In this document: one piece after another, positions 1 through 8,970 of the stretch
How positions within the stretch are numbered: position 1 is the stretch's first letter
Layout of the letters: each line of letters opens with the position of its first letter
NCBI RefSeq assembly: GCF_018967845.1
Contig: NZ_JAHLZZ010000001.1
Coordinates: forward strand, 868,001-932,000
From: Hymenobacter siberiensis
GTDB taxonomy: Bacteria; Bacteroidota; Bacteroidia; Cytophagales; Hymenobacteraceae
Direction of reading: 5' to 3'
Length of the DNA: 64,000 bases
Made by a program: the position numbers and the translations under genes
The notes under the pieces: generated by a model
What the model saw: the letters and a program-made list of their open reading frames with translations, nothing else
Database searches by the model: none
Told to the model about the DNA's origin: nothing

Positions 1-1080
1 GTATGCACGTTTGTGCTGGCGCTATACTGGCTGCGGCGCAACTGGCGCGTGGCGGTGCTGCCTATTGTGGCGCTGGGCCTCACCTGGCCGCATGTGCAGC
101 GCGGGCTGGCGCTGCACGCGCCGCTTAATCGCGCTTCGCTTAATGAAGAATTAGGGATGAAGAATGAGGAATTGGGGACGAAAAAGGCGGAGGTGGGCAA
201 GAACAAAATTCCTCATTCCTCATTCTTCATTCCTCATTCAAACGAAGTAAGCCTACTGTCGGCCAACGTGCGCATTTTCAATGTGTATGCCCAGCTGCGC
301 GACCCGGATTTTGCCTCGTCCAAGGGCTTTGTGCGGTGGCTGGCCACCAGCCCCGCCGATGTGCTCTGCCTGCAGGAATACTACAACGAGCCGCTGGGCA
401 ACAGCTTCGAGGCCAAGGTGTTCCACACCGAAGAGCGGCTGGGTCGCGGCAGTGGCCGCCACGCATTTGTGTCGCCCAGCCTCACCAATGCCATTGGGGC
501 AGAGTTTGGGCTGGCTATTTTCTCGCGCTTTGCCATTGTGCGGCGCGGCACCATTGCCTTCGGCAAGCTCTCCCAAAACCACGCCATGTGGGCCGACCTG
601 GCCCGCCCCGCCGGCCCCGGCCACTCCCAACCCGATACCATTCGCGTTTTCAACGTGCACCTGCAAAGCATGGCCATGGCTGAAAGCGACATTGCCACCG
701 CCACCGAAAGCCGCGCCGGCCTGCGCCAGAAAGCCCCCAACCTCCTGCGCCGCTTCCGCAACGGGGCCGTGGCCCGGGGCGTGCAGGTCGATACCGTGCT
801 GGCCCGCGTGGCCCGTTCGCCCTACCCCGTGCTGCTGGCCGGCGACACCAATGACCTGCCCTATTCCTACGTCTACGACCAACTGGCCGACCATATGCAG
901 AACGCCTGGGCCACCGTGGGCTTCGGCATCGGGGCCACGTATAATGGCAAACTGCCCGGCCTGCGCATCGACCAGCAGTTTGCCAGCAAGCAGTGGCAGG
1001 TGCTGGGCTGTAAGGTGCATCGGGAAATCAAGTGGAGCGACCATTTCCCGGTCGAAGGGCTTTATCGGTTAATGGAGTAG
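1..1080 (+). CDS. Endonuclease/exonuclease/phosphatase family protein, 5' partial
   Basis: The reading frame is open from the first base of the window, so the true start lies upstream. The N-terminal part is hydrophobic (about residues 1-35), consistent with a membrane anchor. The rest is an endonuclease/exonuclease/phosphatase (EEP) fold. It shows the LSANVRIFN strand, the metal-binding glutamate in CLQEYYN, the GDTNDLPYS motif and a C-terminal SDHFPVEG motif carrying the catalytic histidine. EEP proteins hydrolyse phosphodiester or phosphomonoester bonds; the substrate here cannot be told. Between the anchor and the catalytic domain lies a low-complexity insert encoded by a palindromic repeat (142-241), which sits in a linker and keeps the frame. 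A hairpin follows the stop codon. The family call is secure; the function is not. Confidence 0.85.
   Translation, partial: VCTFVLALYWLRRNWRVAVLPIVALGLTWPHVQRGLALHAPLNRASLNEELGMKNEELGTKKAEVGKNKIPHSSFFIPHSNEVSLLSANVRIFNVYAQLRDPDFASSKGFVRWLATSPADVLCLQEYYNEPLGNSFEAKVFHTEERLGRGSGRHAFVSPSLTNAIGAEFGLAIFSRFAIVRRGTIAFGKLSQNHAMWADLARPAGPGHSQPDTIRVFNVHLQSMAMAESDIATATESRAGLRQKAPNLLRRFRNGAVARGVQVDTVLARVARSPYPVLLAGDTNDLPYSYVYDQLADHMQNAWATVGFGIGATYNGKLPGLRIDQQFASKQWQVLGCKVHREIKWSDHFPVEGLYRLME
142..241. repeat. Palindromic element inserted in frame in a coding gene
   Basis: The left arm holds repeats of GAATGAGGAAT-like and GATGAAGAA-like words and the right arm holds their reverse complements (ATTCCTCATTC, twice or more). 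The translated product reads NEELGMKNEELG at one end and HSSFFIPHS at the other, which is how both strands of such a palindrome read in frame. The total length keeps the frame of the EEP gene. A related but different element sits in cysS at 2208-2285. Confidence 0.7.
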
Positions 1081-1084
1081 TACG

Positions 1085-1117
1085 ATAACTCCCCTCCTTG
1101 GTAAGGAGGGGAGTTAT
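1085..1117. repeat. Perfect 15-bp hairpin of the CTCCTT/AAGGAG family
   Basis: Arms 1085-1099 and 1103-1117 are perfect reverse complements with a 3-base loop. It lies just after the stop codon of the EEP gene and could end its transcript, but there is no T-run after it. The same CCCCTCCTT/AAGGAGGGG core recurs in the composite repeat at 34507-34677, so it is best seen as a dispersed palindrome. Confidence 0.6.
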
Positions 1118-1125
1118 CCTCCCGC

Positions 1126-1133
1126 TACCTTTG
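1126..1133 (+). promoter_or_regulatory. Bacteroidota -7 promoter element for cysS
   Basis: TACCTTTG matches the Bacteroidota -7 consensus TAnnTTTG and ends four bases before the cysS ATG. Transcription would begin at or next to the start codon, so the mRNA would be leaderless or nearly so. No good TTG sits at the usual -33 spacing. Confidence 0.55.
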
Positions 1134-1137
1134 CACC

Positions 1138-2658
1138 ATGTCGCTTCAGCTTTATAACACGCTTACCCGCAAGAAAGAAGAATTTCAGCCCGTGCACGCG
1201 CCCCAGGTGGGCGTGTACCTGTGCGGCCCCACCGTATACAGCGAAGCCCACCTGGGCAACGCCCGTGGCCCGGTGGTGTTCGACGTGCTCACGCGCTACC
1301 TGCGCCACCTGCAGTACCAGGTGCGCTACGTGCGCAATATCACCGACGTAGGCCACCTCGAAAGCGACGCCGATACCGGCGAGGACAAGATGGAAAAGGC
1401 CGCCCGCGCCGCCCGCATCGAGCCCATGCAGGTGGCCCAGCACTTCACCAACCGCTACCGCCAGCACATGCTGGGCCTGGGCTGCCTGCCGCCCGATATC
1501 GAGCCCCAGGCCAGCGGCCACATCATCGAGCAGATTCAGGTGATTGAGGAAATCATCGCCAATGGCCTGGCCTACGAAGTCAATGGCTCCGTTTATTTCG
1601 ACGTGCCGAAGTACGACGAGGAAGGCAAGCGCTACGGCAAGCTCTCGAACCGCAGCATTGAAGACCAGCTAGCCGGCACCCGCGCCAACCTCGAAGGCCA
1701 GAGTGAGAAGCGCAGCCCCCTCGATTTTGCCCTCTGGAAGAAGGCTTCGCCCGAGCACATCATGCGCTGGCCCTCGCCCTGGGGCGAGGGCTTTCCCGGC
1801 TGGCACCTGGAGTGCTCGGCCATGAGCCGCAAGTACCTCGGCGAGCTGAGTGACATTCACGGCGGCGGCCTCGACCTCATGTTCCCGCACCACGAATGCG
1901 AGATTGCGCAGAGCCAGGGCAGCCACTCGCATTCCGACGAGGCCCGCTTCTGGGTGCACAACAACATGATAACCGTGAACGGCACCAAGATGAGCAAGAG
2001 CTTGGGCAACTTCGTGTTGCTGGGCGATATGTTCAAGGGGCCCACTGGGCCGCTGGCCTTCGGCTACTCGCCCATGGTGGTGCGCTTCTTCCTGCTGCAG
2101 GCCCACTACCGCTCGCCGGTTGATGTGAGCGACGATGCCCTGCAAGCCGCCCGTAAAGGCTACCGCAAGCTGATGAACGGCCTGCGCCTGCTGGATAAGC
2201 TTAGTGGTGAAATGGTGAGTAGTGAATTAGTGAGTGATGAGGCGAATGATAAACTCGCTAATTCACCAGCTCACCAGCTCACTACATTGGCCGCTAAGCC
2301 CGCCGATTTTCTCGACGACGACCTGAACACGCCCCGCGCCATGGCTGCGCTGTTCGACCTGCTCAAGCGCTTCAATACGCTGGCTGCCAACCCCGCCGCG
2401 CTGGCCGAAGTAGGCGCCGAGGCCTTCGCCCAGGCCGCCGCCACCTACCGCACCATGGTGCAGGACGTGCTGGGCCTGAGCGACGAGCCCCGCGCCAACG
2501 TGGAGCAATTGCTGGAGCTCACCCTCGGCTTCTACTCCGAAGCCAAAGCCGACAAAGCCTACGACAAAGTGGACGTTATCCGGGCCGCCCTCAAAAACCA
2601 GGGCATCGTGATAAAAGACACCAAAGCCGGTGTGGAGTGGGCCTATAGCGAAGACTAA
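1138..2658 (+). CDS. cysS: Cysteine--tRNA ligase
   Basis: This is a class I aminoacyl-tRNA synthetase that charges tRNA-Cys in the cytoplasm. It has the zinc-binding [14 protein letters not shown] segment (Cys29; HIGH-type motif HLGN at 38-41), the [11 protein letters not shown] zinc-ligand region, and the KMSKS loop at about 284-288. At 506 residues it is slightly longer than many family members. Part of the excess is a low-complexity stretch at about residues 358-383 encoded by a palindromic repeat (2208-2285), placed after the catalytic domain in the helical region. The ATG at 1138 gives a normal N-terminus ([16 protein letters not shown]), four bases after a promoter-like motif. Being an essential gene, it should be functional despite the insert. 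Confidence 0.97.
   Translation: MSLQLYNTLTRKKEEFQPVHAPQVGVYLCGPTVYSEAHLGNARGPVVFDVLTRYLRHLQYQVRYVRNITDVGHLESDADTGEDKMEKAARAARIEPMQVAQHFTNRYRQHMLGLGCLPPDIEPQASGHIIEQIQVIEEIIANGLAYEVNGSVYFDVPKYDEEGKRYGKLSNRSIEDQLAGTRANLEGQSEKRSPLDFALWKKASPEHIMRWPSPWGEGFPGWHLECSAMSRKYLGELSDIHGGGLDLMFPHHECEIAQSQGSHSHSDEARFWVHNNMITVNGTKMSKSLGNFVLLGDMFKGPTGPLAFGYSPMVVRFFLLQAHYRSPVDVSDDALQAARKGYRKLMNGLRLLDKLSGEMVSSELVSDEANDKLANSPAHQLTTLAAKPADFLDDDLNTPRAMAALFDLLKRFNTLAANPAALAEVGAEAFAQAAATYRTMVQDVLGLSDEPRANVEQLLELTLGFYSEAKADKAYDKVDVIRAALKNQGIVIKDTKAGVEWAYSED
2208..2285. repeat. Palindromic element inserted in frame inside cysS
   Basis: The left arm carries GTGAGTAGTGAATTAGTGAGT-like repeats. The right arm carries ACTCGCTAATTCACCAGCTCACC-like repeats, their approximate reverse complement. 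It is translated as roughly 25 extra residues ([13 protein letters not shown]...SPAHQLTT) without shifting the cysS frame. Half of a similar TCACCA repeat appears at about 62430-62466 in the BtuB-like gene. Confidence 0.7.
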
Positions 2659-2661
2659 AAT

Positions 2662-2769
2662 CTGTCAGGCTGAGTGCAGCGAAGCATCTTATCACGCCTG
2701 CGCCGGTTGAGTTACTAACCTACACGACCCCGGGCGCGATAAGGTCCTTCGCTGCGCTCAGGATGACAG
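2662..2769. repeat. Dispersed inverted repeat of the GCAGCGAAG family
   Basis: The two ends form imperfect inverted arms (CTGTCA...GCAGCGAAGCATCTTATC against GATAAGGTCCTTCGCTGCGCTCAGGATGACAG) around a roughly 45-base centre. Read on the minus strand the right arm encodes the familiar VILSAAKDL peptide, a hallmark of this interspersed repeat type. It fills the gap between cysS and the M28 peptidase. Confidence 0.65.
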
Positions 2770-2776
2770 TTAAAAC

Positions 2777-3802
2777 ATGAATTTTCGCTCCCTTCGCCTT
2801 CCCCTCGCCGCCCTGGCCGGCCTCTTCCTGCTCACCGGCTGCCCCGATAAAAAGGCCGCCGAAACCGTGGGTAGCGCCCCGGCTGAAGTCAAGCTGCCCA
2901 AGGCCCCGGTGTTCAACGCCGACTCGGCCTACGCCTTCACGGCGAAGCAGGTAAGCTTCGGGCCGCGCGTGCCCAATTCCAAGGCCCATATTGCGACCGG
3001 CAACTGGCTGGTGGCCAAGCTCAAGAGCTACGGCCTCAAGGTGATGGAGCAGCCCTTCGAGGCGATGACCTTTGACGGTACCAACATCCACGCCCGCAAC
3101 ATCATTGCGCAGTACCAGCCGCAGGCGGCGCGGCGCGTGGCCATCTTCGGCCACTGGGACACCCGGCCCTTTGCCGACAACGACAAGGTGAAGAAAAATG
3201 CCCCCATGGACGGGGCCTCCGACGGGGCCAGCGCCGTGGCCGTGGCCCTGGAAATGGCCCGCCAGCTCAGTCAGCAGCCCGATTCGCTGGCTCCCAACGT
3301 TGGCGTCGATTTCATTTTCTTCGATGCCGAAGACTGGGGGCACGACGATGCCACGCAGGCCAAGCTGAAAGACCAGCTCCAGGGTAGCGGCACCGATTCC
3401 TGGTGCCTAGGCTCGCAGTACTGGACTACCCACCTACTGCCCGCCAGCTACAAAGCTGAGTATGGCGTGCTGCTCGATATGGTCGGTGCCAAGGGCGCCA
3501 CTTTCACCCGCGAGGAAACTTCGCGCACCTACGCCCGCGCCGCGCTCGACAAAATCTGGAACACTGCCGCCCAGCTCGGCTACTCCAATTTCTTCCGTTT
3601 TCAGGATACCGGCGGCATCACCGACGACCATGTGTACACGAACAAGGCCGGTATTCCCACCATCGATATCTACCACTACAACTCGCCCACCGACTACTTC
3701 CCGGCCTACCACCACGCCACCGCCGACAATATGAACATCATCGACCGCACGAGCCTGAAAGCCGTGGGCCAGACGCTGTTGCAGGTGTTGTATATGGAGT
3801 AG
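2777..3802 (+). CDS. M28 family peptidase lipoprotein (glutaminyl cyclase-like)
   Basis: The 341-residue protein begins with a lipoprotein signal ending in LTGC (Cys about 22), so it is probably anchored in the periplasm or outer membrane. The mature part is an M28 zinc hydrolase fold. Visible ligand motifs are GHWDTRP, the aspartate in DGASDGAS, FFDAEDWG, LLDMVGA and a late histidine in YHHATAD. This arrangement resembles bacterial glutaminyl-peptide cyclotransferases as well as M28 aminopeptidases; sequence reading alone does not decide between them. It is followed by a strong hairpin shared with the convergent gene. Confidence 0.88.
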   Translation: MNFRSLRLPLAALAGLFLLTGCPDKKAAETVGSAPAEVKLPKAPVFNADSAYAFTAKQVSFGPRVPNSKAHIATGNWLVAKLKSYGLKVMEQPFEAMTFDGTNIHARNIIAQYQPQAARRVAIFGHWDTRPFADNDKVKKNAPMDGASDGASAVAVALEMARQLSQQPDSLAPNVGVDFIFFDAEDWGHDDATQAKLKDQLQGSGTDSWCLGSQYWTTHLLPASYKAEYGVLLDMVGAKGATFTREETSRTYARAALDKIWNTAAQLGYSNFFRFQDTGGITDDHVYTNKAGIPTIDIYHYNSPTDYFPAYHHATADNMNIIDRTSLKAVGQTLLQVLYME

Positions 3803-3829
3803 GCGGATACCGATAGCAGCGCCTAAAAG

Positions 3830-3863
3830 AAAAAGGGGCGGGCCATTTGGCCCGCCCCTTTTT
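3830..3863. terminator. Bidirectional terminator between convergent genes
   Basis: The 15-base arms 3830-3844 and 3849-3863 are perfect reverse complements with an ATTT loop, with an A-run on one side and a T-run on the other. It serves the M28 peptidase (+) and the FG-GAP gene (-). Confidence 0.9.
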
Positions 3864-3885
3864 CGTGCCTGTCCGAGCCGCTGCC

Positions 3886-6800
3886 TTATTCCACCGTCAG
3901 GCGCAGGGCTTTGCTGCCGGCGCGCACCACGTACACGCCTGCCGGCAGCCCGGCCGGCAGGGCCAGCGCAGCCGTGCCCGTGGCATCGGCCGTCGCGGTC
4001 GTCACGCTGCGGCCCAGCGCGTCGAACATCGTGACCCGCGTGCCGGGTAGTGCGCCCGTGAGCGTAGCCGCGCCGGCGTGGGCCGGGTTGGGATACAGGG
4101 CCAGCCCTTCGGCCGCGCCCGTCAGGCTCACTGTGCGCACGGGCGAGTAGCTGAACGTGCCGTCTGTGTCTACCTGCCGCAGGCGGTAGTAGAGCAGGGC
4201 CGCGCCGCCGGGCAGCCGGGTGTCGAGCAGCTCGTAGCGGCGCGGGACGCTGCTGCTGCCGGCCGCGGCCACCGTGCCAATGGTACCAAAGGCGGTGCCA
4301 TCGGCACTGCGCTCCACGTTGAAAGAAGCACTGCTCTTTTCCGAGGCCGTGGCCCAGGCCAGGCGCACGGCAGCGGGGGCGGCCAGGGCGGCGGTGAAGG
4401 CCGTCAGCTCCACAGGTAGGGGCAGGGCATTAAGCTGGGCCTGCTGCTGGGCCACCACGTACTGCCAAGGGCCGTAGCGGGCGGCACTGCCCACTCCGCC
4501 CGTGCCCGCGGCCGGGCTGCCAACTGCCAGCGCGGCGCTGGCGTATTCGAGGCGTGCCCGCACGCGAGTAGTGTGGCCGGCTTTGCTCACCAACTGTTTA
4601 AGTTCGGTGCCGCTCACAGTCAGGTCGGTCCAGGGGCCGCGGCCGGAGTATTGCACCGAGTTGGTGATGGGCGAGGCGTGCAGGAAGCTCTGGCCATTGG
4701 CGGCCACTTCCCACACCAGACGGGCGCGCACCCGGCCCAGCACCGAGCGCGTGGTCAGGCCGAGGCCAAACTGGGCGGCCGGCCGGTTGGCCACGGTGAG
4801 TGGGGTGCTCAGGTTGGTGTTATAGAGGCGCAAGCTGCCGCCGGGGCGGGCCGCCCCCTGGTTACCCAGGTACAGGTACACTCGCCCATTGCCAGTGGCG
4901 GCCGCATTAGTCGTTAATGCGGCTCTATATGCCCCAATGAGGACGTCGGCGTAGCCGTCGCCGTTCACATCGCCCGCTCCAGCTACGCTGTTTCCGAAGA
5001 AATCGCTAGTATTCAACATGTTAGGGTTGAGTAGCGTGGCGCTGGCCGTGCTGACCAGCCCGGCCGCGCTGCCCAGGTACAGGTAGGCCCGGCCGTTGTT
5101 ATTGGCGGCCGCGTTGGTCGAGGCGGCGGCCCCGTAGGCCCCCACGATGACGTCGGCGTAGCCGTCGCCGTTCACGTCGCCCGCCCCGGCCACTCTCACG
5201 CCGAAGTAGTCGCCGGTATTGGTCGTGTTCGGGTCAACCAGCACGGCGCTGGCCGTACTGGGCAGCCCGGCCGCGCTGCCCAGGTACAGGTAGGCCCGCC
5301 CGTTGCTGGTGGCAACCGCGTTGGTCGTGGTGGCGGCGTTATAGGCCCCGACGATGACGTCGGCGTAGCCGTCGCCGTTCACGTCGCCCGCCCCCGCCAC
5401 GCTGATGCCGAAGTAGTCGCCGGTATTGGTCGTGTTCGGGTCGAGCAGCGTGGCACTGGCCGTGCTGGGCAGCCCGGCCGCGCTGCCCAGGTACAGGTAG
5501 GCCCGCCCGTTGTAGGTGGCGGTCGCGTTGGTCGTGGTGGCGGCCCCGTAGGCCCCAACAATGACGTCGGCATAGCCGTCGCCGTTCACGTCCCCCGCCC
5601 CGGCCACGCTGAAGCCGAAGTAGTCGGTGGTGCTGGTTGTGTTCGGGTCAACCAGCACGGCGCTGGGCGTATTGGCCAGTCCGGTGCTGCTGCCCAGGTA
5701 GAAGTAGGCCCGCCCGTTGTTGGTGGCGGGCGCGTTGGTCGTGGTGGCGGCCTTATAGGCCCCGACGACGACGTCGGCGTAGCCGTCGCCGTTCACATCG
5801 CCCGCCCCGGCCACGCTGATACCGAAATAGTCGCGGGTATTGGTCGTGTTCGGGTTGGTGAGCACAAGGCTGGGGGTGCTGTCCAGCCCGGTGCTGCTGC
5901 CCAGGTACAGATAGGCCCGCCCGTTGTACGCAGCGGGCGCGTTGGTCGTGGTAGCGGCGCAATAGGCCCCGACGAGCACATCGGCGTAGCCGTCGCCGTT
6001 CACATCGCCCGCCCCGGCCACGCTAATGCCGAAGTAGTCGCCGGTATTGGTCGTGTTCGGGTCGAGCAGCGTGGCACTGGCCGTGCTGACCAGCCCGGCT
6101 GCGCTGCCCAGATACAGGTACGCCCGGCCGTTGTAGGTGGCGGCCGCGTTGGTCGTGGTGGCGGCCCCGTAGGCCCCGACAATGACATCGGCGTAGCCGT
6201 CGCCGTTCACATCGCCCGCCCCCGCCACGCTGCTGCCGAAGGCATCGCCGGTGCTGGTCGTGTTTGGGTCGTTCCGGAACGTGGTGGGGATAGTCAGCAG
6301 CGCATCGGCACTGCCCAGGTACAGGTAGGCCCGACCGTTGTTGGTGATGGCCGCGTTGGTTGTGGTAGCGGCCCCTTGGGCCCCGACAATGACATCGGCG
6401 TAGCCGTCGCCGTTCACGTCGCCCGCCCCCGCCACGCTGCTGCCGAAGTAGTCGTTGGTGCTGGTTGTATTCGGGTCAACTAGCACGGCGCTGGGGGTAT
6501 TACTCAGCCCGGTGCCGCTGCCCAGGTACAAGTACACTCGCCCGTTGCCGGTGGCGGCCGCATTGGGCGCGGTAGCGGCGCAATAGGCCGCGACGAGCAC
6601 ATCGGCGTAGCCGTCGCCGTTCACATCGCCCGCCCCGGCCACGCTAATGCCGAAGTAGTCGCCGGTATTGGTCGTGTTCGGGTCGAGCAGCGTGGCACTG
6701 GCCGTGCTGACCAGCCCGGCTGCGCTGCCCAGATACAGGTACGCCCGGCCGTTGTAGGTGGCGGCCGCGTTGGTCGTGGTGGCGGCCCCGTAGGCCCCGA

Positions 6801-8661
6801 CAATGACATCGGCGTAGCCGTCGCCGTTCACATCGCCCGCCCCCGCCACGCTGCTGCCGAAGGCATCGCCGGTGCTGGTCGTGTTCGGGTCGGTGAGCAC
6901 GGTGCTGGGGGTGTTACTAAGCCCGGCGCTGCTGCCCAGGTACAGGTACACTCGCCCATTGCCAGTGGCGGCCGCATTAGTCGTTAATGCGGCTCTATAT
7001 GCCCCAATGAGGACGTCGGCGTAGCCGTCGCCGTTCACATCGCCCGCTCCGGCTACGCTGTTGCCGAAGAAGTCGACGGTGCTGGTCGTGTTCGGGTTGA
7101 GTATAATGGCGCTGGGCGTGTTACTCAGCCCGGCGCTGCTGCCCAGGTAAAGATATGCCCGCCCATTACCGTTACTGCGGGTATTTTCGAGGGTGGCTGC
7201 GTAATAGGCTCCGATAATGACGTCGGCGTAGCCGTCGCCGTTTACGTCGCCCGCCCCCGCCACGCTGCTGCCGAAGTAGTCGACGGTGCTGGTCGTGTTC
7301 GGGTTGAGTATAATGGCGCTGGGCGTGTTACTCAGCCCGGCGCTGCTGCCCAGGTAAAGATATGCCCGCCCATTACCGTTACTGCGGGTATTTTCGAGGG
7401 TGGCTGCGTAATAGGCTCCGATAATGACGTCGGCGTAGCCGTCGCCGTTCACGTCGCCCGCCCCCGCCACGCTGTAGCCGAAGAAGTCTGTAGCTGTATT
7501 GGTGTTCGGGTCGAGCAGCACAGTGCTGGGCGTGGTGCCCAGCCCGGCCGCGCTGCCCAGGTACAAGTAGGCCCGACCGTTGTTGGTGGCGGCCGCGTTG
7601 GTTGTGGTAGCGGCCCCTGGGGCCCCGACAATGACATCGGCGTAGCCGTCGCCGTTCACGTCCCCCGCCCCGGCCACGCTGAAGCCGAAGTAGTCGGCGG
7701 TGCTGGTTGTATTCGGGTCAACCAGCACGGCACTGGCCGTGCTGGCCAGCGGGTCGATGGTGAGCGGGTAGGCCGCGCCTGTGTCGTCCACTTCCAGGGC
7801 CAGGGCCGTGCGTCCGTGCAGTCGCAGCCGGCTGGGCAGCACCCGGCCGGTGGCGTCCCAGGCCCGCAGGTGGTCGTAGCGCAGCACGGCTGCCCCGCCC
7901 CCGGCTGGCACAAAGGCCAGCGCCTGCCCGTCGGCCTGCGCCACCGGGCGCAGGCCGGTGGTAGTCAAGGCCAGCTCGACCCGCACCGGGCCGCCGGCGC
8001 CGGCCGGGCGCTGGGCCAGGTAGTAGTTCTGGCGCACCCCGGCTGGGGTGTTGGTGTATTCCAGGGCGAAGGCCGCCCCGTGCTGGTAGCGCACGCTCGT
8101 GTCGGTGGCGGCGGCCACGGTGGGCACGGCGGCCGGGCGCAGGGCCAGGTGACCCGCCCGCCCAATGCCGCGCAGCGTGAGGCCCACCTGCCAGGCCGGT
8201 CGGCCAGCGGCCCGGGGCGCGGCAGGCCGCTGGTCGGGCCGGGACCGGGCGGGCAGCGGCACGGCGGCGGCCAAGGTGTAGGTGGCCGGGGCCAGGCGGG
8301 CGCTCAGGCGCTGGGTGGCGTTGCCGGCCACCCGCGCCGTGGGCGCGTCGGCGGCCGCATCGAGGAAGTAGGAGCGGCGGCGCAAGTCGGCCCAGATGTT
8401 GGCCATGCCCCGGGCCGAGGTATCGGCCGGCATAGGGGCCTGGGTACGGGGCGCGGGCGCTACGCCCAGGGGGCGTACTCGCAAGGCCGTCGGAGCGTAG
8501 GGCAGGCAGTGGGCCAGTGGGGCCACCGGCTGCGGCCTGGCTACCAGCGCGGGCGTGGTGGTGCAGGCGGCCAGCAGCAGTGGCAGGGCCAGCAAACAGC
8601 CCGCCAGGGCCATGCGGGTGGTGTGGGCCGCGCGCGCGGCCAAAGCGTAGAGGTATTGCAT
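3886..8661 (-). CDS. FG-GAP repeat surface lipoprotein with T9SS type A sorting domain
   Basis: This 1591-residue protein starts with a lipoprotein-like signal (hydrophobic run ending LLAACTTT). The start may be this ATG or the one 16 codons later. After a region of about 280 residues come 14 tandem FG-GAP units of about 69 residues. Each has FG, VAGAGDVNGDGYADV (a DxDGxxD calcium loop) and NGRAYLYLG segments, giving an integrin-alpha-like beta-propeller or chain. Then follows a PVELTAF...FNVERSADG region common in T9SS cargo, and finally a type A sorting domain (LYPNPAHAG...GVYVVR...LTVE). It is expected at the cell surface, perhaps in adhesion; the ligand is unknown. A lipobox together with a T9SS tail is unusual, so one of the two may be misleading. 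Confidence 0.88.
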   Translation of the reverse strand: MQYLYALAARAAHTTRMALAGCLLALPLLLAACTTTPALVARPQPVAPLAHCLPYAPTALRVRPLGVAPAPRTQAPMPADTSARGMANIWADLRRRSYFLDAAADAPTARVAGNATQRLSARLAPATYTLAAAVPLPARSRPDQRPAAPRAAGRPAWQVGLTLRGIGRAGHLALRPAAVPTVAAATDTSVRYQHGAAFALEYTNTPAGVRQNYYLAQRPAGAGGPVRVELALTTTGLRPVAQADGQALAFVPAGGGAAVLRYDHLRAWDATGRVLPSRLRLHGRTALALEVDDTGAAYPLTIDPLASTASAVLVDPNTTSTADYFGFSVAGAGDVNGDGYADVIVGAPGAATTTNAAATNNGRAYLYLGSAAGLGTTPSTVLLDPNTNTATDFFGYSVAGAGDVNGDGYADVIIGAYYAATLENTRSNGNGRAYLYLGSSAGLSNTPSAIILNPNTTSTVDYFGSSVAGAGDVNGDGYADVIIGAYYAATLENTRSNGNGRAYLYLGSSAGLSNTPSAIILNPNTTSTVDFFGNSVAGAGDVNGDGYADVLIGAYRAALTTNAAATGNGRVYLYLGSSAGLSNTPSTVLTDPNTTSTGDAFGSSVAGAGDVNGDGYADVIVGAYGAATTTNAAATYNGRAYLYLGSAAGLVSTASATLLDPNTTNTGDYFGISVAGAGDVNGDGYADVLVAAYCAATAPNAAATGNGRVYLYLGSGTGLSNTPSAVLVDPNTTSTNDYFGSSVAGAGDVNGDGYADVIVGAQGAATTTNAAITNNGRAYLYLGSADALLTIPTTFRNDPNTTSTGDAFGSSVAGAGDVNGDGYADVIVGAYGAATTTNAAATYNGRAYLYLGSAAGLVSTASATLLDPNTTNTGDYFGISVAGAGDVNGDGYADVLVGAYCAATTTNAPAAYNGRAYLYLGSSTGLDSTPSLVLTNPNTTNTRDYFGISVAGAGDVNGDGYADVVVGAYKAATTTNAPATNNGRAYFYLGSSTGLANTPSAVLVDPNTTSTTDYFGFSVAGAGDVNGDGYADVIVGAYGAATTTNATATYNGRAYLYLGSAAGLPSTASATLLDPNTTNTGDYFGISVAGAGDVNGDGYADVIVGAYNAATTTNAVATSNGRAYLYLGSAAGLPSTASAVLVDPNTTNTGDYFGVRVAGAGDVNGDGYADVIVGAYGAAASTNAAANNNGRAYLYLGSAAGLVSTASATLLNPNMLNTSDFFGNSVAGAGDVNGDGYADVLIGAYRAALTTNAAATGNGRVYLYLGNQGAARPGGSLRLYNTNLSTPLTVANRPAAQFGLGLTTRSVLGRVRARLVWEVAANGQSFLHASPITNSVQYSGRGPWTDLTVSGTELKQLVSKAGHTTRVRARLEYASAALAVGSPAAGTGGVGSAARYGPWQYVVAQQQAQLNALPLPVELTAFTAALAAPAAVRLAWATASEKSSASFNVERSADGTAFGTIGTVAAAGSSSVPRRYELLDTRLPGGAALLYYRLRQVDTDGTFSYSPVRTVSLTGAAEGLALYPNPAHAGAATLTGALPGTRVTMFDALGRSVTTATADATGTAALALPAGLPAGVYVVRAGSKALRLTVE
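4845..7745 (-). repeat. Fourteen tandem 207-bp FG-GAP coding repeats
   Basis: Fourteen units of 207 bp lie in the FG-GAP gene. Similarity is uneven. Neighbouring units near 7074-7265 and 7281-7472 are almost identical at the DNA level (offset exactly 207). A block around 6000-6264 recurs at 6621-6885 (offset 621, three units). A unit near 4870-4990 matches one near 6940-7060 (offset 2070, ten units). This pattern indicates recent unequal crossing-over or gene conversion. Confidence 0.9.
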
Positions 8662-8935
8662 GCAATCAGCGGGAGCGCCACGTCCGGGGGTGAGGCCAAG
8701 ACGAAAGCGGGTAGCGCTGAGAGCCCAGTATTAAATTAAAATAAACTACTTAATGTAAAGATAGAGCATTACTTATGGCTCAGCTTAAACACCGGACAAA
8801 GCTTCTAAAGGCTGTTTCTTTATTAGCTCCGCTAATAACTGATTGCCAACACTTTACTCGGCATAAGATGTGGCTTGCCTGGCGCAAAAAAAGCCGCCGT
8901 TCCGGTGGGGGCGGTCGCTATGGCATTGGGTGAGC
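8662..8935. other. AT-rich intergenic stretch, no gene seen
   Basis: This stretch is upstream of the FG-GAP gene and relatively AT-rich around 8730-8850, so it probably holds that gene's promoter. A GC hairpin at about 8886-8914 is followed, on the minus strand, by seven Ts and looks like a terminator, but no minus-strand gene ends there. It may be left over from the decayed locus next to it. Confidence 0.4.
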
Positions 8936-8969
8936 GATGTAGAGACGCCAGCTATTGCGTCTCTACATC
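8936..8969. repeat. Perfect 13-bp hairpin of the GTAGAGACGC family
   Basis: Arms 8936-8948 and 8957-8969 are perfect reverse complements (GATGTAGAGACGC). The same GTAGAGACGC core forms the arms of a longer inverted repeat at 41503-41596. Confidence 0.65.
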
Positions 8970-8970
8970 G

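Noticed and set aside
253..1044. Long open frames overlapping the EEP gene on both strands
   Set aside because: Shadow frames produced by high GC3; the EEP frame has clear catalytic motifs.
2720..3343. Minus-strand ORF beginning with VILSAAKDL
   Set aside because: The start lies in a dispersed inverted repeat and the rest is a shadow of the M28 peptidase gene.
4845..7745. Regular 207-bp repeats as a possible CRISPR array
   Set aside because: Unit length, coding periodicity and FG-GAP protein motifs show a protein repeat; there are no short repeats with unique spacers and no cas genes.
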